A stretch of 64,000 bases of DNA, from NCBI GenBank assembly GCA_963788305.1, contig CAWBGK010000004.1, positions 186,001 to 250,000 on the forward strand. The letters run 5' to 3'. The position numbers and the translations under genes are program-made. Under the pieces are notes generated by a model. The model did not search any database, was not told the DNA's origin, and was given only the letters and a program-made list of their open reading frames with translations. Below, piece after piece: positions 53,500 through 64,000 of the stretch. Numbering within the stretch: the stretch's first letter is position 1; every line of letters begins with the position of its first letter. The stretch comes from UTCFX2 sp963788305. GTDB lineage: Bacteria; Chloroflexota; Anaerolineae; Anaerolineales; UBA4823.

Positions 53500-54685
53500 A
53501 TGCGGAGAACATACCTGAAAATCTATGTGGTTTTTTTTCTGCTTGGGATTTTTACGCTCAGCGGCTGCAGCGCAATCGGCGGCGGGTCGCCTACCCCCCT
53601 ACCGACCGTCATCCTGGGCGATCTGAACCTCACGCCTGAAGGGACAGGCGTTGGCCTGGAGCCGGTAAGCGGTGGTACTTCCGCCTCGGGGGTGATCGCC
53701 CCGAAAGAGGACGCCCAGCTGGTATTCACGCTCGCAGGCAAGATCGCTGCGATGGATGTGGCGGTCGGTCAGCGAGTCGAAGCCAGGCAAACCCTCGCAC
53801 AGCTTGAAGGGCAGGAAGAGCTCCAGGCTGCCATCAGCGCCGCCGAATATAAGGTTGAGCAGGCCCGCCAGGCGCTGTCTGATCTGCAGGAGGAGAGCGA
53901 AGGGAAGCGCGTCCAGGCGATGCAGGATGTCATTACCTATGAGCGAGCAGTCAGGGATGCCCAATATGCGTTGGACAACTTCACCGTGCCCTCTAACCAG
54001 GCCAATCTGGACACGGTCGAAGCGATCAGCATTATGAAGGAGCGCATGGACGAAGCGCGGGCGAGATTCGAGCCATTTAAATACCGACCTTCGACCGACC
54101 CGATCCGCGAGGACCGTCTGGAAGCCCTGAACGAAGCCCAGGCCGATTACAACGCTGCGGTCAAGCGCCTACAGTATGAGTACAACCTGGACGTGGCTGA
54201 AACGCAGCTCACTCAAGCTCAGAGCGATTATGCGACGTTTAAAGCGGGACCCGACCCCGATCAGAATCGCCTGGCCGAAGCACGGTTGAGTGACGCCGAG
54301 ACGCAGCTTTCAGCTGCCCAGGCCGCGTCTGAAGGACCTGAACCTCACCGCGCCGTTTGCAGGGACAATCAGCAAGATTAACAGCCGCCCGGGCGAATGG
54401 GTCATCCCGGGCCAGGTCATCCTTGTGCTGGCAGACCTGGATCACCTGCAGGTCAAGACGACCGATTTGAGCGAGCGGGATATCCCGCGTGTGCGGATCG
54501 GGCAGGCGGTGACCGTGTTTATTGAAGCGCTAGGAGAGACGGTCACGGGAAAAGTCGTCGACATCGCCCCTCTGGCGGATGTGCTGGGCGGGGATGTGGT
54601 TTACCAGACATCGATCGCGCTGGACAGTATCCCGGAAGGGCTGCGAGCCGGGATGAGTGTCGAAGTTCAGTTTGGGGAGGAATGA
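53500..54685 (+). CDS. HlyD/MacA-type adaptor lipoprotein, frame break
   Basis: ATG at 53500, directly after the ATPase gene. Lipobox FTLSGCS, then a barrel-sandwich half (SGVIAPKEDAQLVFTLAGKI, VGQRVEARQTLAQLEGQEEL), a coiled-coil hairpin of about 160 residues (EYKVEQARQALSDLQEESEG onward), a slip near 54330, and in the next frame DLNLTAPFAGTISKINSRPG, the second lipoyl half, then DRxVPVxIGQ-like IPRVRIGQAVTVFIEALGET and a beta-barrel. In a MacAB-like system it links the permeases to the outside. If the cell has one membrane, it may simply stabilise the exporter. Confidence 0.82.
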
Positions 54686-54706
54686 ACCCAGGGAACTGGC
54701 CGATGA

Positions 54707-54735
54707 TTGACAGGCAACCGTCCTTCCGGTAAAAT
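54707..54735 (+). promoter_or_regulatory. Consensus promoter of the selenoperoxiredoxin gene
   Basis: TTGACA (54707-54712), exact 17-bp spacer, TAAAAT (54730-54735). The leader to the first start codon is about 125 bases. Confidence 0.75.
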
Positions 54736-54867
54736 ACCCTTATAACAACAGTAATTTACCAATATATTGTGACTAAAATAATAAGCGAACAGTGCTTGCC
54801 TCGACAGCGGTGCATTGTAAAGCTTGCTCTCAATCATATCCGAGGTATTTGAGAAAGGAGTGGTTTT

Positions 54868-55584
54868 ATGGCAGAACCTGTAGGATGCGCCCGCGTGACG
54901 GGCAGCGTTGTGGGCAATCAGCCCACTGCACCACCCGAAACCCAAAGCCCCGTGCCCATCGAAAAAAAGGAGCCACAAATGACCGCAAGAGTTGGACAAA
55001 AAGCCCCCGATTTCACCGCTCCGGCGTACTACAAAGGCGGCTTCACATCCGTGAAGCTTTCAGATTTTGCCGGAAAATGGGTGTTGGTCTGCTTCTACCC
55101 GGGTGATTTCACCTTTGTCTGAGCGACGGAAGTGTCGGCGGTCGCCGACAAATATCCCGTGCTCCAGGCGTTGGGCGTTGAAGTCATCTCGGTGAGCGTG
55201 GACAGCCATTTCGTCCATAAAATGTGGAACGACCACGAGCTCGTCAAGATGGTCGATGGCGGCATCCCCTTCCACATGGCTTCCGACCAGGCTGGCAACG
55301 TCGGCCGGGCTTATGGGGTCTGGGATGAAAACCAGGGCATCGAGCTGCGCGGCCGGTTCATCATCGACCCGGACGGCGTGATCCAGGCGATGGAAGTGCT
55401 GACGCCTCCGGTCGGACGGAAGTTCGCCGAGTCGGTCCGCCAGATCCAGGCCTTCCAGCTCGTGCGCGCCTCAGGCGGCAAAGAAGCCACCCCCGCCGGC
55501 TGGGAGCCGGGTAAGCCCACCCTCAAGCCTGGCCCGGCTCTCGTTGGAAAGGTGTGGGAGGTCTGGAACCCAAAGATGGAGTAA
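54868..55584 (+). CDS. Peroxiredoxin of AhpC/Prx1 type with UGA (selenocysteine) at the peroxidatic position
   Basis: ATG at 54868 has AAAGGAG seven bases upstream; a second in-frame ATG at 54979, also behind AAAGGAG, gives the standard N-terminus ARVGQKAPDFTAPAYYKGGF. The thioredoxin fold reads WVLVCFYPGDFTFV, then TGA (55120-55122), then ATEVSAVADKYPVLQALGVE in the same frame and on to SVDSHFVHKMWNDHELV and the C-terminal MEVLTPPVGRKFAESVRQIQ. In AhpC the residue after DFTFV is the peroxidatic Cys (FVCPTE), so UGA sits exactly there: residue 85, or 48 from the second ATG. A SECIS-like hairpin follows. There is no Cys after this site, so a resolving residue must be N-terminal or on a partner. 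Reduces peroxides; own promoter and terminator. Confidence 0.85.
55120..55150 (+). promoter_or_regulatory. UGA codon and SECIS-like hairpin of the peroxiredoxin mRNA
   Basis: UGA at 55120-55122. After 10 bases comes a perfect 7-bp stem, TGTCGGC (55133-55139) with GCCGACA (55144-55150), closing a GGTC loop (55140-55143). The loop starts 18 bases after the UGA; in E. coli fdhF the GGUC of the apical loop starts 19 bases after it. A GU-bearing apical loop at this distance is what SelB recognises in bacterial SECIS elements. Confidence 0.8.
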
Positions 55585-55596
55585 GAAGTGAAACCA

Positions 55597-55629
55597 GGAC
55601 CTGAAAGGTCTTAACAATCCTTCAGGTCC
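55597..55629 (+). terminator. First hairpin after the selenoperoxiredoxin gene
   Basis: GGACCTGAA (55597-55605) pairs with TTCAGGTCC (55621-55629). No T run follows, so it may support the second, stronger terminator rather than act alone. Confidence 0.5.
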
Positions 55630-55646
55630 CGTAATCAAAAATCCCT

Positions 55647-55683
55647 GACCCGAAAAGCCTTCAAGGCTCTTCGGGTCTTTTCG
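55647..55683 (+). terminator. Intrinsic terminator after the selenoperoxiredoxin gene
   Basis: GACCCGAAAAGCC pairs with GGCTCTTCGGGTC (one mismatch) around a 5-base loop, followed by TTTTCGT. The rest of the spacer to 55947 shows no supported gene. Confidence 0.85.
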
Positions 55684-55947
55684 TCCTGATTATCTCCGGA
55701 TCACAGGCAGGAAGATCTGACTCGTGTCGACGTGCAGCTTCCTGTGGCCGCAAATCTTCTGAAGCCTGGATCCATCGGGAGCTTCTTCCCAGCGCTGCCA
55801 GAACCATCCAGGTGACACATTTCCATGGGGATACATTCTCGACCACGTCTCAGGGCAATATCTGGTCAAGCACCCGCCAGCTCCAGCTGCGCTGAGCCTG
55901 GCTTGATCCAGGCGTTATTAACAATAAAGTCGAGAGGTGATTTCGGC

Positions 55948-56621
55948 TTAAGCTGAGGCAGGATCGCTGGATTCGTTATAGGTTTGCTGCACCAGCTCGG
56001 CGACTGTGCTCATGATCAGATTGGTGCATTCTGCGCAGGTGGCGGTACAGGCGTTGTGGATCATCCGGTCCACTTCAAGAAGAGCGGCTCGCCAATTTTT
56101 ATGTAGAGCTTTCCGCCCAGCTGCCAGCCTCCCGTTGCCGGCTGGCTCATAAAGGTGTTTCGAACCATTCGCGCAAACTCAGGCGGCGACCAGATTCCCA
56201 GCGGCACGACCGGCGCGCCGGTCTGGAGCGCCAGCAGCGCAGCCCCGGAGCCTGCCCGGTGAAATTCCCTCCCAAGGTTCAGCCTGCCCTCGGGGAAGAT
56301 CACGATATCGTGGCCTTTTTCCAGCCAGACCTTCGCAGTTTTCAGCATCTCCTGCCCTTGCCCGACCCTGACCGGGATCTGACCGGCCAGAGCGAGCATC
56401 CGCCCCACAAAAGGCATCTCAAAGATACTCTCCTGGATCGCAAAATGGAGCTTCTCATGAAATATGAACGGAAGGGCAAAACCATCGGTTGCATACGGAT
56501 GGTTGCCTACGATGATCTTCGGCCCAGAGGGGATATTCTCTTTCCCATGCACCTGGTAATGAAGGAAGAATGCCGTGTAGACCCGGATGACGTTCTTGAC
56601 AAAACCGTACCAGATATCCAC
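55948..56621 (-). CDS. PlsC-type 1-acylglycerol-3-phosphate O-acyltransferase family protein, frame break
   Basis: GTG at 56621 with GGAG seven bases upstream; upstream TTG/GTG codons overlap the preceding gene. Motif I is NHPYATD (HX4D), motif III is VIFPEGRLNLG, with GSGAALLALQTGAPVVPLGI following. The frame stops at 56061, but an adjacent frame continues LEVDRMIHNACTAT and NLIMSTVAELVQQTY to TAA at 55948-55950, the type of C-terminal helix seen in this family; a slip near 56075 is likely. Acylates a glycerophosphate or related lipid at the membrane. Four bases after the subtilase stop, so co-transcribed. Confidence 0.75.
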
Positions 56622-56625
56622 TCTT

Positions 56626-57570
56626 TTACTCCAAAGATTTGTCCTCACCAGCAATTATAAGGATAAGTTTCTTGTTTTGCAAGGACTTCGTCAGGACGAA
56701 GTGATCTCGGCTAATCCAGGCTGATTTTGAATGCAGCCGCTCTAATTCCCAGCCAGGTCGGGCGTTCGCAGCGCATGCCCACAAAACGCTCTTCACCTGA
56801 AAAGGCGTCAGCTCGGGATGCTTGGACCGGATCAGCGCCACGATCCCGGTAATATGCGGTGCGGCAAAGCTGTTCCCTGTCGTCGTCACGATCTGTTTAT
56901 CCTTCCAGGCAACCCGGACGTCGATCCCAGGCGCACCGAATTCCACCGGCGGGGCAGGGTTGTAATAATAAATGAAAGGGTCCTGGCCTTCATGCGCTGC
57001 GACTGAGATCACAGACGAGAACAGCGATGGAAAGCTGGGACCAGGGATGTTGTTCACTGCCGAAACCAGCATGATGTTCTTGAAATAGGCGTCATCTGCC
57101 AGCTCGTGGAACAGGGCGTAATAATCCTGCTTCCCGGTGCTCAGGCTCATGTTGACTACGTGCATCCTCTCGTCGATCGCCCAATCCAGCCCGGCCGCAA
57201 ATTGGATCGCCCGCCCGCGGATGTCGTTCCCAAGCACGCGCACGCTGTAAAGCTCGGCTTCCGGCGCGATCGAGTGGATGATCCCAGCGCAGGCAGTTCC
57301 GTGCCCGGCCATGTCCTGAGGCGGATCGTCCGGCTCGATGCGGTGGTCCATCTCTTCCGATTCGTCGTACTCGACGACGATCCCGGAACGGACGCAGCCC
57401 TCAAGAGCCGGGTGGTCGTGTTCTATCCCGCTGTCTACAACGGCTATACGTACGTCGGCGCCCCGGCTGCCCCCCCACGCCCACTCGGGCGTGATCTCCC
57501 CCAGCGGTCCCTCCACCTTCAGCGCCCGAATCGCTTCACGCGTGAAAGCCTGGGACCAATGAGGTCGCAT
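56626..57570 (-). CDS. S8 family serine peptidase (subtilase) without signal peptide
   Basis: ATG at 57570 with GAGG five bases upstream. The 314 residues contain the whole catalytic triad: Asp in VRIAVVDSGIEHDHPALEG, His in DMAGHGTACAGIIHSIAPEA, Ser in TTTGNSFAAPHITGIVALIR, plus the oxyanion Asn region SAVNNIPGPSFPS. There is no signal peptide and only a short lead (SQAFTREAIRALKVEGPLG) that may act as a pro-segment. It is therefore predicted to work inside the cell. It lies 11 bp after the GAF-protein gene and four bases before the acyltransferase gene. Intracellular subtilases are less common than secreted ones. Confidence 0.85.
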   Translation of the reverse strand: MRPHWSQAFTREAIRALKVEGPLGEITPEWAWGGSRGADVRIAVVDSGIEHDHPALEGCVRSGIVVEYDESEEMDHRIEPDDPPQDMAGHGTACAGIIHSIAPEAELYSVRVLGNDIRGRAIQFAAGLDWAIDERMHVVNMSLSTGKQDYYALFHELADDAYFKNIMLVSAVNNIPGPSFPSLFSSVISVAAHEGQDPFIYYYNPAPPVEFGAPGIDVRVAWKDKQIVTTTGNSFAAPHITGIVALIRSKHPELTPFQVKSVLWACAANARPGWELERLHSKSAWISRDHFVLTKSLQNKKLILIIAGEDKSLE

Positions 57571-57581
57571 CAGGTCCTCTG

Positions 57582-58397
57582 TCACCGGAATTTTCCCCCC
57601 GAGAAGCTCTTCGACTTCGCGCGGCTGTACTCCGCAAATACGCCCAACATCTTGAGGCAAGCCCGGCGCTCTGTTGCTCCCAAACTGCTGATCTGGTTGA
57701 ACAGGTCCGCCAGCGCCAGGATATCCCGAGATTCGGGCTGTTCCCGGCTGGATTTTTCCAGCACACTCAGCAGCTCGCCCGAATCAGCGTTCAGATCAGA
57801 AGCCGCCAGCCGCTCCAACCCAAGCGCCAGCGCTTCTGTAAGCCGCTCCATCTGCTGAGCCTGGTTGATCGCCAGTGCAGCCTGGTGAGCAAACATCCCC
57901 AGCAGCTCCATGTCCTGCAGCCCAAAAGACGCTGCGCTGATCTTGTCGAGGATTTCCATCACACCGATCACCCGTTCCCCCAGCAGCAGCGGCGTCGCCA
58001 GGATCGAAGTCGGGACGTAGCCGGTGCTCTTGGAAAATTCGCGGTTGAAGCGTGGATCTGTATCCACATTTGAGACCGCGATCGGTTGGCCGGTCATCGC
58101 AACATAACCAGCGATCCCCTTGTTGATCGGGATGCTCTTGCCGATGATGTCGTTGCTTGGACCCACGGAAACTTTGAATTCCAGCGTTTGCTCTTGCTCG
58201 TTGACCAGCGCGATCGAAGCTGCACCTGCGCTGAAGATGCGCGCCGCAGCCTCAACTATCGACTGCAGCAGTGCATCGCTCGACCTCGGCAGGATGGCTT
58301 TTCCGCTGGCCTGGATGGCCTGGACCAGGCGGGTGAGCTGTTCCGCCAGCTGCGGCTCCTGGATTTGGCCCTGATCAACTTGGGGTTCTTCCGCCAT
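57582..58397 (-). CDS. GAF domain protein paired with the subtilase
   Basis: ATG at 58397 with GGAGGG nine bases upstream. The 271 residues: a helical lead (LAEQLTRLVQAIQASGKAIL), a GAF domain at about 40-180 (AARIFSAGAASIALVNEQEQ, INKGIAGYVAMTGQPIAVSN, FSKSTGYVPTSILATPLL) and a C-terminal helical tail of about 90 residues without an output domain. GAF domains sense small ligands or redox changes. With no catalytic part of its own, it probably acts on a partner; the adjacent subtilase is the natural candidate (inference). Confidence 0.82.
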   Translation of the reverse strand: MAEEPQVDQGQIQEPQLAEQLTRLVQAIQASGKAILPRSSDALLQSIVEAAARIFSAGAASIALVNEQEQTLEFKVSVGPSNDIIGKSIPINKGIAGYVAMTGQPIAVSNVDTDPRFNREFSKSTGYVPTSILATPLLLGERVIGVMEILDKISAASFGLQDMELLGMFAHQAALAINQAQQMERLTEALALGLERLAASDLNADSGELLSVLEKSSREQPESRDILALADLFNQISSLGATERRACLKMLGVFAEYSRAKSKSFSGGKFR

Positions 58398-58437
58398 GGC
58401 TGCTGCCCTCCATTTATCTTCGACTATGGTGCAACGT

Positions 58438-58472
58438 GGACAATCTGCATCTCATCGAGGTGCAGATTGTCC
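58438..58472 (-). terminator. Perfect 12-bp hairpin between the repeat-protein and GAF genes
   Basis: GGACAATCTGCA (58438-58449) with TGCAGATTGTCC (58461-58472), 11-base loop. No T run, so it may be a weak terminator, a processing site or a protein site. Confidence 0.55.
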
Positions 58473-58499
58473 ATAAAGCATGCCTGGATATCAGCGATG

Positions 58500-59379
58500 C
58501 TATTCTTTGAATTTGTAAATTTCTGCCTTCTCGTCGAAAACGATCTTGAAGTCCGCGGCTGGGTCGGCTTTCGGAAGGGTCTTTCGGTCATCTTGTGGGC
58601 GCTGACCTCGGCGACCTTGTCCTTCGACTGCTCGGCGGCCTTTTCGCTAGTCCGCTCCGCCATCTTGTGGGCGCTGACCTCGGCGGCCTTGTCCTTCGAC
58701 TGCTCGGCGGCCTTTTCGCTGGTCCGCTCCGCCATCTTGTGGGCGCTGACCTCGGCGGCCTTGTCCTTCGACTGCTCGGCGGCCTTTTCGCTGGTCCGCT
58801 CCGCCATCTTGTGGGCGCTGACCTCGGCGGCCTTGTCCTTCGACTGCTCGGCGGCCTTTTCGCTGGTCCGCTCCGCCATCTTGTGGGCGCTGACCTCGGC
58901 GACCTTGTCCTTCGACTGCTCGGCAGCCTTTTCGCTGGTCCGCTCCGCCATCTTGTGGGCGCTGACCTCGGCGGCCTTGTCCTTCGACTGCTCGGCAGCC
59001 TTTTCGCTGGTCCGCTCGCTCATCTTGTGGGCGCTGACCTCGGCGGCCTTGTCCTTCGACTGCTCGGCAGCCTTTTCGCTGGTCCGCTCGCTCATCTTGT
59101 GGGCGCTGACCTCGGCGGCCTTGTCCTTCGACTGCTCGGCAGCCTTTTCGCTGGTCCGCTCGCTCATCTTGTGGGCGCTGACCTCGGCGGCCTTGTCTTT
59201 CGATGCTTCGGCTGACTTCTCAATCGCCCGTTCCGTCATCTTGTGGGCTTCGACATCCGGAGCTGCTCTGGTTACCATCTGATCCAGGATGTTCTGTTCG
59301 TCATCGCTGAGCGTCGCGGCGCAGCGCGGGAAAGCTTTTTCAATAAACGCTTCGTTGCTGAAATCTGTTTCTCGTCCAT
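58500..59379 (-). CDS. Charged protein made of ten near-identical 24-residue repeats, frame breaks
   Basis: ATG at 59379 with AAGGAGG eight bases upstream. After a slip near 59365 the N-terminus reads NEAFIEKAFPRCAATLSDDE then QNILDQMVTRAAPDVEAHKM. The body is a 24-residue repeat of the type SERTSEKAAEQSKDKAAEVS plus AHKM, very rich in Ala, Lys and Glu and predicted as one long helix or coiled coil. After a second slip near 58580 the C-terminus is TLPKADPAADFKIVFDEKAE then IYKFKE, stopping at 58500. The repeated part is bounded by conserved-looking ends, so copy number may vary between strains. No family recognised. Confidence 0.7.
58592..59262. repeat. 72-bp tandem repeat array inside the coding sequence
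   Basis: The plus-strand motif CTTGTGGGCGCTGACCTCGG recurs at 58592 and then every 72 bp exactly (58664, 58736, 58808, 58880, 58952, 59024, 59096, 59168); a diverged copy is at 59240. Neighbouring units differ by one to three bases. Confidence 0.95.
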
Positions 59380-59499
59380 GGAATTTTCCTCCTTCGGGTT
59401 ATACCAGGGTTTTCTATTTGTCACTGTTGCCTACAGTTTAGCATCAATTCTGGATAACCAATGTCAGTTCGGCGACACAAGCAGTGTCTGCTTCATGAC

Positions 59500-60198
59500 T
59501 CAGAGGGAGCTCTGTTCGGCTACTTGCTTCAGGGCTTCGCGATTCAGCAGCATGATCCGGCCCCGGCCGGTTAGCAGCCAACCTGCCCGACGCCAGCGGC
59601 CGAGGATCTTGGCGACCGTCTGGCGGGTCAGGCCTGTGCGCTGAGCGAGCTCATCCTGCGAAAGCGTGATATAGCCCTTTTCGTCGTTCTCTTCATCCAA
59701 CTGCAGCAAGTTGCGGACGATCCGCCCGGGGGCATCCAGGAACGCCAGGGCGCTTTCACGGTCGCTGCTCGCCGCCAACCGCCTGGAAGTGAGCCCCAGT
59801 AGCCGGCGCACGACCTGCGGCTGGTTGTTTAACACCTGTTCGAACGCGTAAGCCGGGATCACGATCAGCTCGGTTTTTTCGCGGGCGATCGCACTCGCAG
59901 AGCGGGGCTGGCGGGTCAGCAGCGCCAACTCGCCAAAGTAGTCGCCGGCCCTGGCCTCGTTGATCAGCAGCTCGCGGCCGTCCGGGCTGCAAAGCAGGAT
60001 CGCAATTGAGCCCGAAATCACCAGGTACAGCTCGTCGCTTGGGTCGGACTGGAAAAATACCACCGATCCCTTTGGAAGCTGGCGGACTCGGCAGGCGCAG
60101 GCCAATCCGGATAGCTGCTGCTCGTCGCACAGCTCAAAAATCGATACACGGCGCAGTATTTGAACCAGGTTTACCGGAGTTAGACGTTCGTCGCTCAT
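59500..60198 (-). CDS. Crp/Fnr family transcriptional regulator
   Basis: ATG at 60198 (an ATG at 60219 is also in frame). 232 residues: a cyclic-nucleotide-binding domain at 15-130 (LPKGSVVFFQSDPSDELYLV, GDYFGELALLTRQPRSASAI) and an HTH_Crp at 160-225 (ITLSQDELAQRTGLTRQTVA). The effector pocket keeps the GELAL..PRSASA pattern of cAMP-binding type proteins; the FNR-type N-terminal Cys cluster is absent, though C-D-E and C-A-C residues occur near the start. It overlaps nothing but lies only five bases after the phosphatase stop. Probable local or global regulator for this signalling operon. Confidence 0.9.
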   Translation of the reverse strand: MSDERLTPVNLVQILRRVSIFELCDEQQLSGLACACRVRQLPKGSVVFFQSDPSDELYLVISGSIAILLCSPDGRELLINEARAGDYFGELALLTRQPRSASAIAREKTELIVIPAYAFEQVLNNQPQVVRRLLGLTSRRLAASSDRESALAFLDAPGRIVRNLLQLDEENDEKGYITLSQDELAQRTGLTRQTVAKILGRWRRAGWLLTGRGRIMLLNREALKQVAEQSSL

Positions 60199-60203
60199 CG
60201 ATC

Positions 60204-61441
60204 CTATCCTGGTTCCCATTTTATCACGGTGAACGTGAAATCATCTGCCTGGGTCAGACCGGATGAGAAATCCTGGACGGCTCGCCAGACTTCCTGGCAA
60301 AAATCAGACAAGTCCGCCTGCCCGTGCTCAGCCCGGATTTCGCAAAGCCTCTCAAGCTCGAAGAATTCACCGTGCAGATCTTCAGCTTCCGTCAGCCCGT
60401 CGCTGAAAAGCATCAGGCAGCCCCCTTCAGGCAGCTGGATTTGGCCTTCATCGAGCATCGGCTCGTCCAGCAGTCCCAACGCCTGGCCGAGCTTCGTCGA
60501 GACGGGGAGCTGGCTGCAGGACGAATCGATCAGGAAGGGCGGTGGATGACCGGCGCGCGGATAAAGAAATCGGCCGGTGCGGGTGTCCAGCACGCCGTAG
60601 AGCAGCGTGACGAACATCTGCGATACGTTGATCTCCAGCAGGTGGCGGTTGACGCCGCGCAGCGTCTCCGCCGGGTCAGAATTGTGGCGAGCCTCAGCCC
60701 GTACCAGGCTGTACGTCAGCGCCATGAAGAGCGCCGCCGGCACGCCTTTGTCAGACACGTCGCCGACGACCACGCCCAGCAGATCTTCCCCAAGCGGGAA
60801 GAAATCGTAAAAATCGCCGCCGATCATCCGCGCCGGGATCATCAGCGCCCCGCATTCTACACCGGGATATTGCGGGATCTCCTGCGGCAGTATGCTCAAT
60901 TGGATCTGCTGGGCGATCTGCAGCTCGCGCTCCATTCGCTCTTTCTCCACGATCTGCTCGTGGGCGGACTTCAGCTCTTCATAAGCATCGGTGAGCTGGA
61001 TGTTCTTCGCCCGCAGGTCCAGGATCGTCAGGTTCTCCGACTCGTCGAGCCGCCTGCTCAGAATTTCAGCGATCTCATATACCAGGCGGGGCTGGCGGTG
61101 CAGCAGCCCATCGAATTCAGTCCGGGTCATTTTAAGCAGCGTAAGCGGGGTCAGCGAGCGTACGCTGGCTGTGTGAGCCTTCGACAGCATAAACAAGCTC
61201 ATCTCGCCCAGCAGCGAGCCGCGCCCGCGCACCGCCAGGGTGCGCTCGTCGCTCGTCCCCAGGGATTTGATGATCTCAACTGTCCCTTCTTGCAGGATGA
61301 AGCAGTGTGGATCGCTGCCGCCTTCTTCGAAAAGAACCGTCCCTGCCGGAAAAATGATCGTCTGCAAGCTTTCAGCCAGATGGTCGATCTCTTCCGGGGG
61401 CAGACCGGAGAAAAGCGGGATGCTGCTTAGAAGCTTGGTTT

Positions 61442-61445
<4 letters not shown>
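60204..61445 (-). CDS. cNMP-binding domain + SpoIIE-type PP2C phosphatase
   Basis: ATG at 61445 overlaps the kinase stop (ATGA). 413 residues: a cyclic-nucleotide-binding domain at 10-130 (FPAGTVLFEEGGSDPHCFIL, SLLGEMSLFMLSKAHTASVR), a coiled coil at about 145-180, then a SpoIIE/PP2C domain (IPARMIGGDFYDFFPLGEDL, GDVSDKGVPAALFMALTYSL, FLYPRAGHPPPFLI, LFSDGLTEAEDLHGEFF). The aspartates that bind metal (GGDFYD, GDVSDKG, SDGLTEA, DDFTF) are all present, so it should be active on Ser/Thr phosphoprotein. Typical substrates are anti-sigma-factor antagonists; none is visible here. Confidence 0.92.

Positions 61446-64000
<2,555 letters not shown>

Noticed and set aside
55684..55947. Separate small gene downstream of the peroxiredoxin
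   Set aside because: Open frames there lack binding sites and domain patterns.
58086..59282. 398-codon plus-strand frame with Leu/Ala-rich repeats resembling membrane helices
   Set aside because: It is the antisense reading of the 72-bp repeat array; the minus frame has a binding site and conserved ends.
60324..61430. 368-codon plus-strand open frame
   Set aside because: Antisense to the SpoIIE phosphatase gene, no domain pattern.

Overview
This 64 kb window reads as one chromosomal contig segment of a moderately GC-rich bacterium, most likely a member of the Chloroflexota, class Anaerolineae (inferred, not proven). The pointers are Pro/Thr-rich lipoproteins with long TPTPT-type linkers, a BTAD-AAA regulator beside ABC exporter genes, LamG and PKD surface proteins, DUF4404/DUF4405/DUF5661 proteins, a menaquinone-type respiratory cluster with cytochrome bd, frequent TTG and GTG starts, and several families of short intergenic repeats. 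No rRNA, tRNA or CRISPR array was seen.

Layout. 0-5 kb: two secreted surface proteins (LamG; a large repeat/PKD protein) and a small membrane protein. 5.4-8.3 kb: DUF4404, a DUF4405 membrane protein with a Cys-rich tail, and three tandem mono-haem cytochrome-like lipoproteins. 8.3-14.2 kb: small metabolic and hypothetical genes separated by repeat-rich spacers. 14.6-17.2 kb: a visibly AT-rich patch with an unusual lipoprotein. 17.2-24.6 kb (minus strand): a compact seven-gene run cydA-cydB-SDR-SDR-UbiA prenyltransferase-sdhC-sdhD. 24.9-32.3 kb (plus): a two-subunit CoA-transferase with a 60-bp triple repeat between its genes, then mprF-like and mgtA-like genes overlapping by 4 bp. 32.3-34.9 kb (minus): metA-metY behind what looks like a complete ribosome-mediated attenuator with a Met-rich leader peptide. 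34.9-36.5 kb: an insertion sequence with an 18-bp target duplication, inserted right at the met promoter. 36.8-39.0 kb: zwf-pgl. 39.0-47.7 kb (minus): secreted Cys-pair paralogues and a stress/envelope cluster (GlsB-type proteins, a GlsB-CsbD fusion, DUF5661, two AI-2E-family permeases, a DUF883-like protein, a PRC-barrel lipoprotein, tiny membrane proteins). 47.8-54.7 kb (plus): a BTAD-AAA regulator and a four-gene MacAB-like ABC export operon. 54.9-55.6 kb: a peroxiredoxin whose peroxidatic cysteine codon is UGA followed by a SECIS-like hairpin. 55.9-64 kb (minus): a signalling cluster running from a hybrid histidine kinase through a cNMP-binding SpoIIE phosphatase, a Crp/Fnr regulator, a 24-residue-repeat protein, a GAF protein and a signal-peptide-less subtilase to an acyltransferase.

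The two most interesting items are the selenoprotein-type peroxiredoxin and the methionine leader-peptide attenuator. Both rest on independent sequence features that agree with each other.

Caution on quality: more than twenty genes need a single-base frame change to read as full-length family members, including core respiratory genes. The spread and the frequent homopolymer context fit residual sequencing indels better than gene decay. Such genes are annotated here across the break, with the approximate position stated; the UGA of the peroxiredoxin is not of this kind because the frame is unchanged on both sides.
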